A stretch of DNA of 64,000 nt, from the NCBI GenBank assembly GCA_016718505.1, contig JADKDE010000004.1:248001-312000 (forward strand), read 5' to 3'. The DNA is from Saprospiraceae bacterium. GTDB taxonomy: Bacteria > Bacteroidota > Bacteroidia > Chitinophagales > Saprospiraceae. The notes below the pieces were generated by a model, which made no database searches, was not told the origin of the DNA, and was given only the letters and a program-made list of their open reading frames with translations. Shown piece by piece: positions 29,701 to 39,614 of this stretch. Positions within the stretch are counted from its first letter, which is position 1, and each line of letters begins with the position of its first letter. Made by a program: the position numbers and the translations under genes.

Positions 29701-32700
29701 TGGGTTGATCTTGTCTTTCCAGCTGGAAAAATACAAATCCTGGCGTATTGGTAGTTATTGTAAAAATGCAAATCTCTCCAGGTTTGTAAGATGTTTTATC
29801 TGTTGAAATTTTAAAAAGTTCATTGGGCAAAAGGCTTGGTATTTTTTCATTTTCGACTTCAAAATTTCTATCGAAAACCACCAAATTGCCTTGTAAATCT
29901 TTGCCTTCGATATGCACTAAATAGTGAAATCCTTCCACTAATTGGTTCGCGTTGATTTGCTTGTTCACCTCTGTAACTGTCCCATTATATTCCTTCTTTT
30001 CCAATACTGGCCATGAAAGAGGTCCAGCCTCGCCTATATATTCGTCATGAGGAAACTCGCGTTCGAACTCATTTTTATCCATTAAGGAGACATCTGCGAT
30101 TCCCCAACTTCTACTTCTTTTCCATTCTGAGGGTACTTTAAGTCTTGACAATGTGACTTTGATCTCAGGATTTTGTTCAATGTTTTCTAGATTTTTTGCA
30201 CTGATGCCCAAGCTTTTGAATTCTTGCATTTTGATCTTCTCCCCAGCAAGCATTTCAAAATAAAAGCCTTGTTGCCGTATGTTTATCGATTTTGTACTAG
30301 ATTGACTTTCGCCATTGATATCCGTGACAATTGCCTCGATTTGATAATTGTTGATGATAAAATTTTGATTGGTAGAACTTAATTTTTGTGTTGGGAATTC
30401 TATAATGAAAATTCCTTCGTCATTTGTTTTTACACTTCCAGTGAGGATGACTTCAGGCGGACTCGGTCTATAAGGGAATCGGCAATAAAACCAGTAATAA
30501 GGACGCAAGTTTTCATTTTTATTGACCCTAAATTCAACCAATGCATTTGAAATAGGAAATCCAGTATAAGCCAAAGCTTTACCAGTTACTTTTATTTTAT
30601 CACCAAGACTATTGGCTTCTCTGATGGTATCCCAAAGTATTCTAAAAGTGGGCCTTTTGTATTCTTCTACTCGAAAATTAGAAGTGTAATTACCATTAAC
30701 TAAGATCGAATAGACGCCTCCTAGTTTTCCTTCTGGAAGAATCAATTCGCCGTGGCAAGATCCATATTGATTCAAGGATTTTTGTACAGAAAAGACCTCT
30801 TGCTGATTGGCATCTAGCACTTTAATTTCAGGCTTTCCAGTGGAATTTATACTTGGCAATCGATCCTTGTATGTCAAACCAATTATCTTGAAATATACCT
30901 TTTGCCCAGGTCTATAAATCGCTCTGTCAGTGAAGGAATAATAAGCTTCCGTGGTTGGATTGTATATCGTCTGTTCGTTGGCATAAAAGTCTGCGGAGAT
31001 GGAATCATCTCCATTGGTGACAACCCATTTTCTCCCACCCGTTTTCGAACCCGAATTCGGATCCGTGTTTAGACGCCCTTGATCATCGGTCGATGTTTCT
31101 TTAATCAATGTAACCTTGGGTTTACGGGTTTTATAATCGTAGGAGGTTTCATAGAGTTTAGCTTTTAATTTGGTTTGCGGCTCTCCAGTAGTTCTGTTTG
31201 TAACCACGAATATTGGATTATGCGGGTATTTTTGGACTTGTGTAAGGGCAAGATTTGTCCCAGTTAACAAAATAATTTGAGTGATTCCAGAATCAAATTT
31301 AGGTTGGTCGCTGACCATCAATACATGATCTCCCAGATTAATTTTTTGTAAATTCAATTCGACTTTGTGTGTCAGATGATCCGTAGATTTTGGTAATGCA
31401 TTTTCCCATTTTTGGAGAAGGGATAAGCTATTAAGCCACTTTAGTTTAGCTTCTGGAGTCATCTGATTCATGGACTCTTCGCTTTCTTTTTTTAGCTCAA
31501 TAAGTTTAAAATAGAGTTTAGATATATTTTTATATTCCACCAAACCCAAAGTTGAACTATTTGGCTGCCAATATCTACTTGTCTGAATCTGTAAATGTGG
31601 AGATTCAATCCTTAGAATCATATTGTGTGCAGAAGATTTAGCGATTTCATTTTTTGAATTTGCGACGATCTCTTTGCATATAACTTTAGCTGTTTGCAAT
31701 GCATTAGCCTTGGTATTGGGATCAGACTCTGTCTCTGATTTGTTAAGATGCCATTCCGCAATTCTGTATTTTGCTTCGTCAATAATTTCATTTTTTGGAT
31801 AATTGTTGGCGATATTTTCGAGCATTTGTTTTTGTAGATCAGCTTTATTGGCGCCATTGTATATAGCGTTTATTTGTGCATTTCTAGATAGCTGTTGGTT
31901 GATTAGCGCTGTTTCGTACTTGTTGTTGGCTAGGTATTTTTCATATTTTTGACTTAAATCTATAAAATGATCCAATGATGTTGGTGTCGAATTTAGATTA
32001 AAATTGGTACTTACAAATACAGAAGAAATAGCCCACAAATTAGCATTTTCTAAAACTTCAGCTTGCTGACGCTGAGAGATTAAATTACTTTCTGACGCAA
32101 AATAATCCAAGGCCCTTACCATTAGTACATCGTAAAGGTTTGGACGAAAATGGCTATTTTTTGTGTTCAACTCGGTAAGGATCAATTTCGCTGATTGGTT
32201 GGGGTATTTTTGTAGTTCGGTAGATTTCACCGATTGCAAATAATACTGAGTAGCGTATTTTTTGAATGTTCCCAAATCCCATGTTTGGAGGTTTTTTCAT
32301 CTAAAATTCCCCCTGATTCTGTTTTACCTATGAGTTCGTGGAGATATCCAATAGAATATTCATTCATTTTTTCTGCCAAGACAGAGGAAAGCACACTTTT
32401 GACGATTCCTTCTTGGCTGTCAGTATATTCCTTGAGCCATCGGAGGCTTTCTGGATCGCCTTCTTCTTTAAGCTCTTGGGTCAAAATGGCCTTAAAGATG
32501 GCCGCTTTGCATTGGTGCATTTCCTGCTTGTCAGTTTTTGCATTTTTCAATATTTCATCAACCACAGCCATAGCTGACTCAGGTAACCCTTCATTCCTAG
32601 CTTTTTCTACCTTTTGCCAGGCTTTATCATAATTGTAAGGAACAAATTTTTCCATCTGGAAGAAACTAATTAATAAGGCTATAAAATAAAACAATTTCAT
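26732..32700 (-). CDS. Alpha-2-macroglobulin family protein lacking the thioester (frameshifted)
   Basis: This very large envelope protein has about 1,990 residues. The N-terminal hydrophobic segment MKLFYFIALLISFF is a signal peptide. An alpha-helical N-terminal region precedes macroglobulin domains: the MG2-type YSFTDRAIYRPGQKVYFK, GKLGGVYSILVNGNYTSNFRVEEYKRPTF, and the bait-region neighbour WKFLGLGYTKSLQ. Where family members have the thioester C-x-E-Q after ALPYL, this protein has SLPYLSNAENDGTEALINQM, so no thioester can form. The frame shifts at about 32287: KTSKHGIWEH versus WDLGTFKKYATQYYLQ, joined by one extra A. Family members trap proteases; without a thioester, trapping would rest on conformational change only. 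Confidence 0.88.
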
Positions 32701-32847
32701 CGTTGAAGTCTTTTAGTTTATTGGATGCATTTCATTTCAATTAGAAGGTAAATTAGAAATAATTTAAGAAAATATTAAACTATATTAGATTTTCAATAAC
32801 AAATCAAAATTTCTTGGCATCTTAAACAGAAACATATAATACAGAGG

Positions 32848-34572
32848 ATGAGTTTTAAAGCATTTCAATATATAATTTATCAGTTCGCGCTAATCTTGGT
32901 AATTTTTCTCCCTGCATGCAGAGAAGAGAAGGATATTTCCATCACCGAGACAAAATATGAACAAGAATTGGAGGGTTTAGTGGTCAGTGACAACAATGTT
33001 GGGTTGGCTCAAGTGAGTGTTTTAGTGGATGGAAAATACTATACCTCTGATGAAAAAGGATACTTTCACATACCTAATCAACAGTACTCGGGGGCTATTG
33101 TGTTGAATTTTTTTCAAAATAATAAAAATATTGGTTACAAAACCATTAACGACCCCAATTCCAGACATAATTTTGTCAAATTTAAGGTAGATCACCAGTT
33201 GAATTTTACTAGCTACGACGGATCTGATGTTTCCAATATTATTACATCCCAGTCTCGTATGACTTTAACTATTCCAAAAAATGGTATAAAAAATAAGGAC
33301 CAATCGAGTTTTGAAAATGTATTTTTAGCTAGTCTTGATTACACGAATGTAGATGATGGGGATTTTGACCTCAAATTCAACGGGACCATTCAGTATAGCG
33401 ATTTGACGGATGAAATAAAGTATTTTCAGCCCATCTGCCAGTTTGAATTATCACTATTGGACTTTTCCAATGCTCCTGTCATAGACCTAAACAAGGATTT
33501 AGCCAGTACCTTCAGTTGTAAAAAACCTTCAACCATCGTGCAATCAACGGACTCGTGGTCGTTGTTTTTTCTAGATGAGGAAATCGGTCGTTGGAAATAT
33601 CTGGCTAAGGTGGAAGAAAATGGCGATTTTCTGAATGGAAAAATCAATTTGCAGGGCATTTATTGTATCGGAAAGCCCCAATCTGTAAATACTGTTCAAT
33701 TTGTGGTGAAAGATATTGATAATGCACCTTTGAGTTATGCAAGATATAAAATACAAAACATAAATAACGAGATTGAAGCATTTGGCTTTACAAATCGAGC
33801 AGGTGTAGTTTCAACCTTCATCAGTGCTGCTGCTACTTCAAGGATAGTATTGGTAAATGAATGCGGAGAAGCGTCTGGGCAAAGTTTGGAGACATTAAAT
33901 GCCAATACAAGTCAAGTACTTGCTTCATTTAATAAGCCAAAATATCAATTTTCGGGTAGAGTAGAGGATTGTAATAATAATGCATTTGGCGCTGGAAAGA
34001 TTTTCCTACAAAATAACAATTCCATCATCGGTATTTCTGAGGTGGGTTCAGATGGTAGGTACAAAATAGTCGTTCCCGAGTTTTGTGATTCACTCACAAA
34101 TATAATTTTGAATTTTATTCCTAGCGATATTCAAAGCACTGCATCCACTTTTTCCTACAATCAAATTGCGAAAAACAATGTTTTTAACCCTAAAATTTGC
34201 AATAATACCGCTCCGTTTTTCGAAATTAAATTTTCTAATGGTCAGAGTAAAAAATACACAACTTTGGTAGATTATCAAAATTCAGGAACACTAAGGGGCC
34301 ATAATGCCAATATTGACTTAGGATTTTCCGTTAGTTTCCAAAGTGCATTAAAAAGGGGAACGAATCCTATACAGTCATTTAATATGATCGAAGAAGGGTT
34401 TGAAACTTATGAGACAGTGAAAGGCAGTTTCATTATAACAAAAATGCCTACTAGAATTGGGGAATTCTACGAGGGATATTTCTCATTTGATGAAATACTC
34501 GGATATATAAATGGCTCGGAGTCAAGAGGACTTACCGCCAGTGGAACATTTAAGATAGAAAAGAAACAATAA
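32848..34572 (+). CDS. Lipoprotein with carboxypeptidase-regulatory-like domains
   Basis: The 574-residue protein has a lipobox (FALILVIFLPAC, Cys at about 26). The mature protein begins with an acidic stretch, then a carboxypeptidase-regulatory-like beta-sandwich: LEGLVVSDNNVGLAQVSV followed by TSDEKGYFHIP. Two further such units occur near FVVKDIDNAPLSYARY and FSGRVEDCNNNAFGAG. I recognise no catalytic motif. It lies 12 nt upstream of an ECF-type sigma gene and a fused anti-sigma/barrel gene, so it is probably the first gene of a sigma-controlled envelope operon. Its job could be ligand binding at the cell surface, which is inference. Confidence 0.7.
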   Translation: MSFKAFQYIIYQFALILVIFLPACREEKDISITETKYEQELEGLVVSDNNVGLAQVSVLVDGKYYTSDEKGYFHIPNQQYSGAIVLNFFQNNKNIGYKTINDPNSRHNFVKFKVDHQLNFTSYDGSDVSNIITSQSRMTLTIPKNGIKNKDQSSFENVFLASLDYTNVDDGDFDLKFNGTIQYSDLTDEIKYFQPICQFELSLLDFSNAPVIDLNKDLASTFSCKKPSTIVQSTDSWSLFFLDEEIGRWKYLAKVEENGDFLNGKINLQGIYCIGKPQSVNTVQFVVKDIDNAPLSYARYKIQNINNEIEAFGFTNRAGVVSTFISAAATSRIVLVNECGEASGQSLETLNANTSQVLASFNKPKYQFSGRVEDCNNNAFGAGKIFLQNNNSIIGISEVGSDGRYKIVVPEFCDSLTNIILNFIPSDIQSTASTFSYNQIAKNNVFNPKICNNTAPFFEIKFSNGQSKKYTTLVDYQNSGTLRGHNANIDLGFSVSFQSALKRGTNPIQSFNMIEEGFETYETVKGSFIITKMPTRIGEFYEGYFSFDEILGYINGSESRGLTASGTFKIEKKQ

Positions 34573-34584
34573 CACGATAGTCGC

Positions 34585-35133
34585 TTGAGCAGACAAGACG
34601 AAAAGATACTGATTGAGGATTGCTTGAATAATAGTCGGGCAGCGCAAAAAGCATTGTACGATGCTTATGCTGGAGCGATGTACTCCATTGTCAGGCGCTA
34701 TGTAGTGAACGTGGACGAAGCCAATGATATATTGCAAGACAGTTTTATCTCTGTTTTCAAGTATTTGGCTACCTATAAATTTGAAGCTCCGCTGGGAAGT
34801 TGGATAAAAAGGGTGGTCATCAATACTGTTTTTAGGAATAAAAAAAAGAAATGGAATAGCTTGATTGAACACGAAGATCCTCTACAATTTCCAGAAGTAA
34901 AACTTGATTTGAGCTTTGATGATGGCATGGATTTGAGTTATATTAATAAAAAAATTAAAGAATTGCCATCTGGAATGAAAGAAGTGTTTTTATTGTTTTT
35001 TATAGATGAATATTCGCACAAAGAAATAGCAGATTTTTTGTCTATTTCTGAAGTAGCCTCCCGTGCAAGAGTTTTTAAAGCAAGGGAAATTTTACAAAAG
35101 CAATTGATTGAAGCGGGTATTTATAGTAAATAA
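34585..35133 (+). CDS. ECF-type RNA polymerase sigma factor (locus 1)
   Basis: The sigma-70 family protein has 182 residues with regions 2 and 4 only. Region 2: NVDEANDILQDSFISVFKYLATYKFEAPLGSWIKRVVINT; region 4: LPSGMKEVFLLFFIDEYSHKEIADFLSISEVASRARVFKAREIL. The start must be TTG 34585; the next ATG would remove part of region 2. The anti-sigma/barrel gene begins 4 nt after its stop. Control by that membrane protein is the expected arrangement. Confidence 0.9.
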   Translation: MSRQDEKILIEDCLNNSRAAQKALYDAYAGAMYSIVRRYVVNVDEANDILQDSFISVFKYLATYKFEAPLGSWIKRVVINTVFRNKKKKWNSLIEHEDPLQFPEVKLDLSFDDGMDLSYINKKIKELPSGMKEVFLLFFIDEYSHKEIADFLSISEVASRARVFKAREILQKQLIEAGIYSK

Positions 35134-35137
35134 TGAA

Positions 35138-36486
35138 ATGAAAATGGAAAAAAGTACTAGACATAAATTGAAAGACTTGTATGATCAAATGCAAGAAACT
35201 CCTCCTGCTTTTATTTGGGATGAAGTGGAAAAAAACATTCCTGTTTATGCAGTCGATAAAAATGAAAAACGAGGTTTTATTTTGTGGCCGTTTTTACTGC
35301 TACTTCTATTGGTAGGTAGTGGCTTTTTTATTTATAATGCATTGAATCCTGTTTTGCCAGTACAAGACGGAAGTTCTCAAGGTCCAACGAATACTAAACC
35401 AAAACAAATAGCAAAGGATGAAAAGCACTTCGCCATTGCCCACGCGAATAATATGCCAATAGCCAGTTCTGAGCAAACAACCCGAAATGATAAACTGTCT
35501 CAAGCACCAGCCAAGCAATTGGAAACGAAACAAAACGAGATAATTGCTTTGGCTTCAAATAAAAATACTTCAAAAGAAAATGCATCCGCAGTTATAAATG
35601 AATCGTTAGTTGGCCTCGCAAATAATGAGGCTGCGGCTAATAAGCACGTAGAAACAAGTCCACAGGCATCTGTGATCGAAGACAAAGCCCTATCGGTTTC
35701 TAAAGCACCTAATGTGATGCTTGCATTTCTCGAAAACCCTAAGGTGTTTTTGAAAATTGAACCGCAAATCATACTTTCACAAGTAAAATACAGCAATGAG
35801 GACAAGAAAATTCACTGGAAAGAGTCCGCAAAGATTTCGTCCTTTTTTGTTGAAATTGATGGAGGCATTTTTAGAGACAATCGAAAATTTTATCAGGCCC
35901 AAAATGCTAAAAGTCGAGCTCAAGAAAATTTAGAAAATACTACTAAGGCATGGTATGGTGTGAAAACTTCGATTGGGGCGGGAATCAAGTTGAATTCAGG
36001 AATATTTATGAAGCTTGGATTGGATTATCAAAAGTCTATTTACAAATTTGATTTTCAAAATACCGAGTTAGTGTCTTCAAACCTTTAGATAACCTAGTAG
36101 CGTCACAAAGAATCATACAAGATACCAATTCAGTAGTTACCTTGGATATTCCTTTGCTTTTCGGTTATGAATTAACCAAAGGGAAATTTTCTGTTGGAGC
36201 TGCGGTTGGCCCTTTTTGGAATGCCTTTTTACAGGGAAAAGGACGCCTCGTATCTTCCACATATGAGCCATACTATATCAATAGTGGCAATACACCGTAT
36301 TTGCCCAATACTGGCTTAGGAATTCAGGGAGAAGTGTCTTTAGGATTTAGAATGAGCCCTAGATTCCAATTGTTTTCTAAGGTTTTTTATAAAAATTATG
36401 TATCTAATTGGAATTTTAATAAAATTAAGTACGGCGAACAGCACGATTTTCTTGGCTTGAGTTTAGGCCTGAAATCGACATTCTAA
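35138..36486 (+). CDS. Fused anti-sigma-like and outer-membrane beta-barrel protein (locus 1, frameshifted)
   Basis: The protein has about 449 residues. Residues 1-45 are cytoplasmic-type, charged, with PPAFIWDEVEKN around Trp27, the pattern of Bacteroidota ECF anti-sigma proteins. One membrane helix follows (46-68, ILWPFLLLLLLVGSGFFI), then about 160 residues of Asn/Ala/Lys/Ser-rich linker. The C-terminal 220 residues alternate like a PorT-type barrel: FFVEIDGGIF, LDIPLLFGYE, FSVGAAVGPFWNAF, GEVSLGFRMSPRFQLFSKVFYKN, ending LSLGLKSTF with a terminal Phe. The frame breaks near 36065; one missing base joins FDFQNT to VSVFKPLDN. The stop of the first frame at 36086-36088 would otherwise cut the barrel. 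Confidence 0.75.
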
Positions 36487-36506
36487 TGTAATCTTTTTAT
36501 TGATAC

Positions 36507-37661
36507 TTAGTTTGGGGCCTTGGTATTTCCGTAAGGATAATATAATTTTTCGTCTGATAACCCAAAGTTCTCGGCATAAAAAGGAGACCTCATTTGCCAA
36601 GCCTTCAATTCTTGTGCTGATAATTTATTGCCAGCAGCTTCACGATAATAAATAACATTTCGACCCATTCGATCTGATTTTGACCTTGATATGGATCTTA
36701 TCATCGCATCACCAATGGCCTTTCTTATCATCCAACGTGGTGGATGCGGATTAGAGGCAAATAAGGGTTGGATGGCTTTCTTTGCTAGTGTCAATTTTCG
36801 ATCATCAATGACCAATTGAATAGCAATGTCCATAAGGAATGCGTAGTCAATTTCGGTACCGTGAGATTTGGCATCGGGGATGAGATTATAGAGCTTTCGG
36901 ATTCCATTTCCTATCCAAAATTTTGATTCTAGGGCATAATTTAAAAAGGCATCTTGCCCTTCAAAAGTCGTACCTATACACTGTAATCCAGCTGTCCAGG
37001 CGTTTTTCCTTGCGCTTGAGTTCCGAACTGATTGGAAAATCTGATATTGCTTTGCCTTGTCATCGCTATTTATCATGGTTTGGATCGAAGCAAATTCTTG
37101 ACCGAAACAATCTTTGAGTACGCTAGGATCTATCAATTTTAAAATACCACCTAATTTGTTGACTCCACCGAAGGTTGCTTGAAACGGCCCCCACATGAGC
37201 CAAAATGAATTTTTTGAAGGCTTTTTGTCCCACAGTACACGATCGTAATCGTGGCCTTCTAAAGAATATGATATTAAATAAGCGCGGTCTTGAATAGTTA
37301 AGGTGGGTTCTCCAGTCCATTGATCCCAAATTGCTTCAGTAATGCACTGATTTTTTAGTGCCTCCATTTCTGCATCTGTAATGCCAAATTTCGTCACTTT
37401 TTCGAGGTATTCTAGGTAGTTTTTTTGCCAACGCCGATCCCATGCTCCCTCTATTTTTAATGGGGCTAGGTCGATATTTATCCTTTTTTTATTTAAAATT
37501 TCTTGAAAAATTGCTATTTTGCGATACTTTGAAATATTAAGAGTTCGATCATTGAACTTCAATAAACATTGAGAATGAACGTTTATACAGTAATTAAATA
37601 GGATGATTACAAAGATGCATATTTTGATTAAAGATTTAGAAGGGTTCCCGACATTCATCAT
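36507..37661 (-). CDS. Secreted protein of unknown function
   Basis: A 384-residue protein that I cannot assign. A signal peptide (IKICIFVIILFNYCINVHSQ) leads to a mature part rich in Trp, Lys and Asp: WDRRWQKNYLEYLEKVT, AIWDQWTGEPTLTIQDRAYLIS, FWLMWGPFQATFGGVNKLGG. The helical, Trp-rich arrangement with a WGPFQATFGG turn is reminiscent of lysozyme-like hydrolases, but I see no clear catalytic pair. The Cys count is low. It is divergent from the serine-hydrolase-like gene, only 15 nt apart, so both may share a regulatory region. Confidence 0.6.
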   Translation of the reverse strand: MMNVGNPSKSLIKICIFVIILFNYCINVHSQCLLKFNDRTLNISKYRKIAIFQEILNKKRINIDLAPLKIEGAWDRRWQKNYLEYLEKVTKFGITDAEMEALKNQCITEAIWDQWTGEPTLTIQDRAYLISYSLEGHDYDRVLWDKKPSKNSFWLMWGPFQATFGGVNKLGGILKLIDPSVLKDCFGQEFASIQTMINSDDKAKQYQIFQSVRNSSARKNAWTAGLQCIGTTFEGQDAFLNYALESKFWIGNGIRKLYNLIPDAKSHGTEIDYAFLMDIAIQLVIDDRKLTLAKKAIQPLFASNPHPPRWMIRKAIGDAMIRSISRSKSDRMGRNVIYYREAAGNKLSAQELKAWQMRSPFYAENFGLSDEKLYYPYGNTKAPN

Positions 37662-37676
37662 ATCTTAATTTCCAAA

Positions 37677-38696
37677 ATGGTGAGAAAAACAAATTTATTC
37701 ATAATAATCTTTATAATCAATTTTAATGGCAATTTATTCAGCCAAAAAGTTGAAGATTCCTTTTTGGAGCGAGTCAAAGAAATCATTTATGTGGACACAA
37801 AAATACCACAGAAAAATGTACACTCTTTGTTGATTGGTGTAATTAACGGCGATTCCATTTATAAGTATCAACTTGGGTATGCGGATTCGCCACTTTGTCT
37901 AGATTGGGAAAGACCGATATTGTTGGGAGGGATGAGTAAGCTGTTTTCATTGATAGCATTTAATGAACTTTTAAAAGCAAAGGAAATTGGATTTGTCAAT
38001 GAAGATTCCACTTGGATTTCAGAGATGTTTGGACATAGATCGGGCCTTTCGCGAATTCCATATTTTAAGAGGGGTGAGGATGAACAATTGCCGTTTTATG
38101 AGCAGTTTTCAGGTCAAGATTTGACACTCAAAGCAAAAGAATTGAACCCAACTGTGAAGAATTATAAATATTCACATTGGGGATATGGTGTAATCCAACA
38201 ATTATTTGAAGAAAAAACTGGAAGATTGTTTTTTGATATTATCAGAAGCGATACTTCGTTAAATCCATATAATGTATTTATATTCGATAAAAAACGAACT
38301 AATATTTGTCAAGGTTACGTGAACGAAACGATAAAAGCTCCTTTTCCAGTTTTCAATTCTTGTGAAGCATCTTTAGGTTTGGCCATCTATCCTAACGATT
38401 TAATTCGCTTTCTTTTGGACAATTTGAATCACAATTCCAATAAGTCCAATGAAAATCTCGATGTGTTGTTCAAGGATCCAATGCCTACTGGGATTAGGAA
38501 AAGCACCGATAAGTGTTTGGGATGGTACAGAATCACAGATAAAAAAGGAAATTCGCAGTTCAGTTATGCAGGAAATATTGCGGGACATTCCGTTTCTTTG
38601 CTTTTCGATCAAAAAAAGAAAAGAGGAATCATTATCGTGGCTGATACGGATGAACTTTTGGATCAGTTAGGATTTCAATTATTGTACAAATTATAA
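37677..38696 (+). CDS. Serine-hydrolase/beta-lactamase-like protein, likely inactive
   Basis: This secreted protein has 339 residues; the signal peptide is FIIIFIINFNGNLFSQ. The overall layout follows the class C beta-lactamase/PBP fold: YADSPLCLDWERPILLGGMSKLFSLIAF, HRSGLSRIPYF, the second-motif position YKYSHWGYGVIQQLF, and a C-terminal GNIAGHSVSLLF. The expected SxxK reads GMSK: the position of the nucleophile is Gly instead of Ser. The second motif YSN reads YSH. The two changes together suggest a catalytically dead relative with a binding role. No frameshift is needed to read it. Confidence 0.72.
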   Translation: MVRKTNLFIIIFIINFNGNLFSQKVEDSFLERVKEIIYVDTKIPQKNVHSLLIGVINGDSIYKYQLGYADSPLCLDWERPILLGGMSKLFSLIAFNELLKAKEIGFVNEDSTWISEMFGHRSGLSRIPYFKRGEDEQLPFYEQFSGQDLTLKAKELNPTVKNYKYSHWGYGVIQQLFEEKTGRLFFDIIRSDTSLNPYNVFIFDKKRTNICQGYVNETIKAPFPVFNSCEASLGLAIYPNDLIRFLLDNLNHNSNKSNENLDVLFKDPMPTGIRKSTDKCLGWYRITDKKGNSQFSYAGNIAGHSVSLLFDQKKKRGIIIVADTDELLDQLGFQLLYKL

Positions 38697-38708
38697 CATA
38701 GATTTCAA

Positions 38709-39053
38709 ATGGCGAAGCAAAAAAATCGAATCAATGTCGTTTTTTCAACCAATCCCGATTATCAGTATGAAACCGAGGAAAAAGTTGAGGCGGACTCAAT
38801 AGCTCCTGGGCAACAAAAGTTGAGGATTGCATTGGATAAAAAAAATCGAGGAGGCAAAGAAGTAACGTTGATTACTGGATTTATTGGTCCTGAGACTGAA
38901 CTCGAAGACTTGGGCAAAATGCTAAAAAACAAGTGTGGGGTAGGAGGAAGTGTCAAAGATAGTGAGGTCTTATTGCAGGGAGATCATCGCGATAAAGTCG
39001 TAAAAATATTGCTAGAAAAGGGATTTACTCAAACTAAGAAAACGGGCGGGTAA
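38709..39053 (+). CDS. SUI1/eIF1-family translation factor
   Basis: The 114-residue protein ends in the SUI1 fold: LRIALDKKNRGGKEVTLITGFIG, LGKMLKNKCGVGGSVKDSEVLLQGDHRDKVVKILLEKGF. Bacterial SUI1 proteins (YciH-like) are thought to influence initiation accuracy. The first 35 residues are charged and poorly conserved. It follows the hydrolase-like gene by 12 nt. Confidence 0.9.
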   Translation: MAKQKNRINVVFSTNPDYQYETEEKVEADSIAPGQQKLRIALDKKNRGGKEVTLITGFIGPETELEDLGKMLKNKCGVGGSVKDSEVLLQGDHRDKVVKILLEKGFTQTKKTGG

Positions 39054-39069
39054 TAAGTAATGATTTTCG

Positions 39070-39605
39070 TCAATATTGCCATTCGCCCAAATACTTTACA
39101 AAGATTTTAGCGAGATTTTTGGCGTCGCTTAATGCTCTATGCTGCTCTCCATCGAATTTGAATCCTTCGATGGCCAGTGCTCTTTGTAAATTGGTAGGCT
39201 GAGGAATATTTATAACTTTTGGATATTGGGCTTTTATATCTGCATACTGATCTAACCAATCCGTTGGAACTCGATGGTAATTACAGTTTTTGTTAAGACC
39301 TTAATGTCAAAAGAACCCCACGAAAGCAAAAGATAAGAGTCCTCGTCGATCCAATCAATCCACCTTTCTATTACTTTTGGAAATATTTGTGCTTTATCTA
39401 CTTGATTTTGTTCGATATGCGTCAATTGGCGACAATATACAGAAAGCGTCCTGTTGATTACAGGCTGAACGAAAGATGAAAACTCATTTAAAATCTCACC
39501 AAAATGGTTGATTTTGACAGCCCCAATCTCTATTATTTCTTGCTTCGCATCTCTTGGTAATGGATTCCAACAAGTCGCCTCCAGGTCAAAAACAATATAA
39601 TTCAA
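39070..39605 (-). CDS. DEDDh 3'-5' exonuclease (frameshifted)
   Basis: The protein has about 178 residues. The ExoI motif is IVFDLEATCW (Asp7, Glu9), with IIEIGAVKIN next, ExoII around LLLSWGSFDIKVL (Asp in FDIK) and ExoIII in EQHRALSDAKNLAKIF. The frame from 39605 stops at 39252 after FQRIG; a one-base addition near 39302 continues KNCNYHRVPTDWLDQYADIKAQ and ends GEWQY at 39070. Such KapD/ERI-1-like enzymes trim RNA or DNA 3' ends. It lies beside hppD but has no apparent link to it. Confidence 0.85.
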
Positions 39606-39614
39606 TACAATTAA

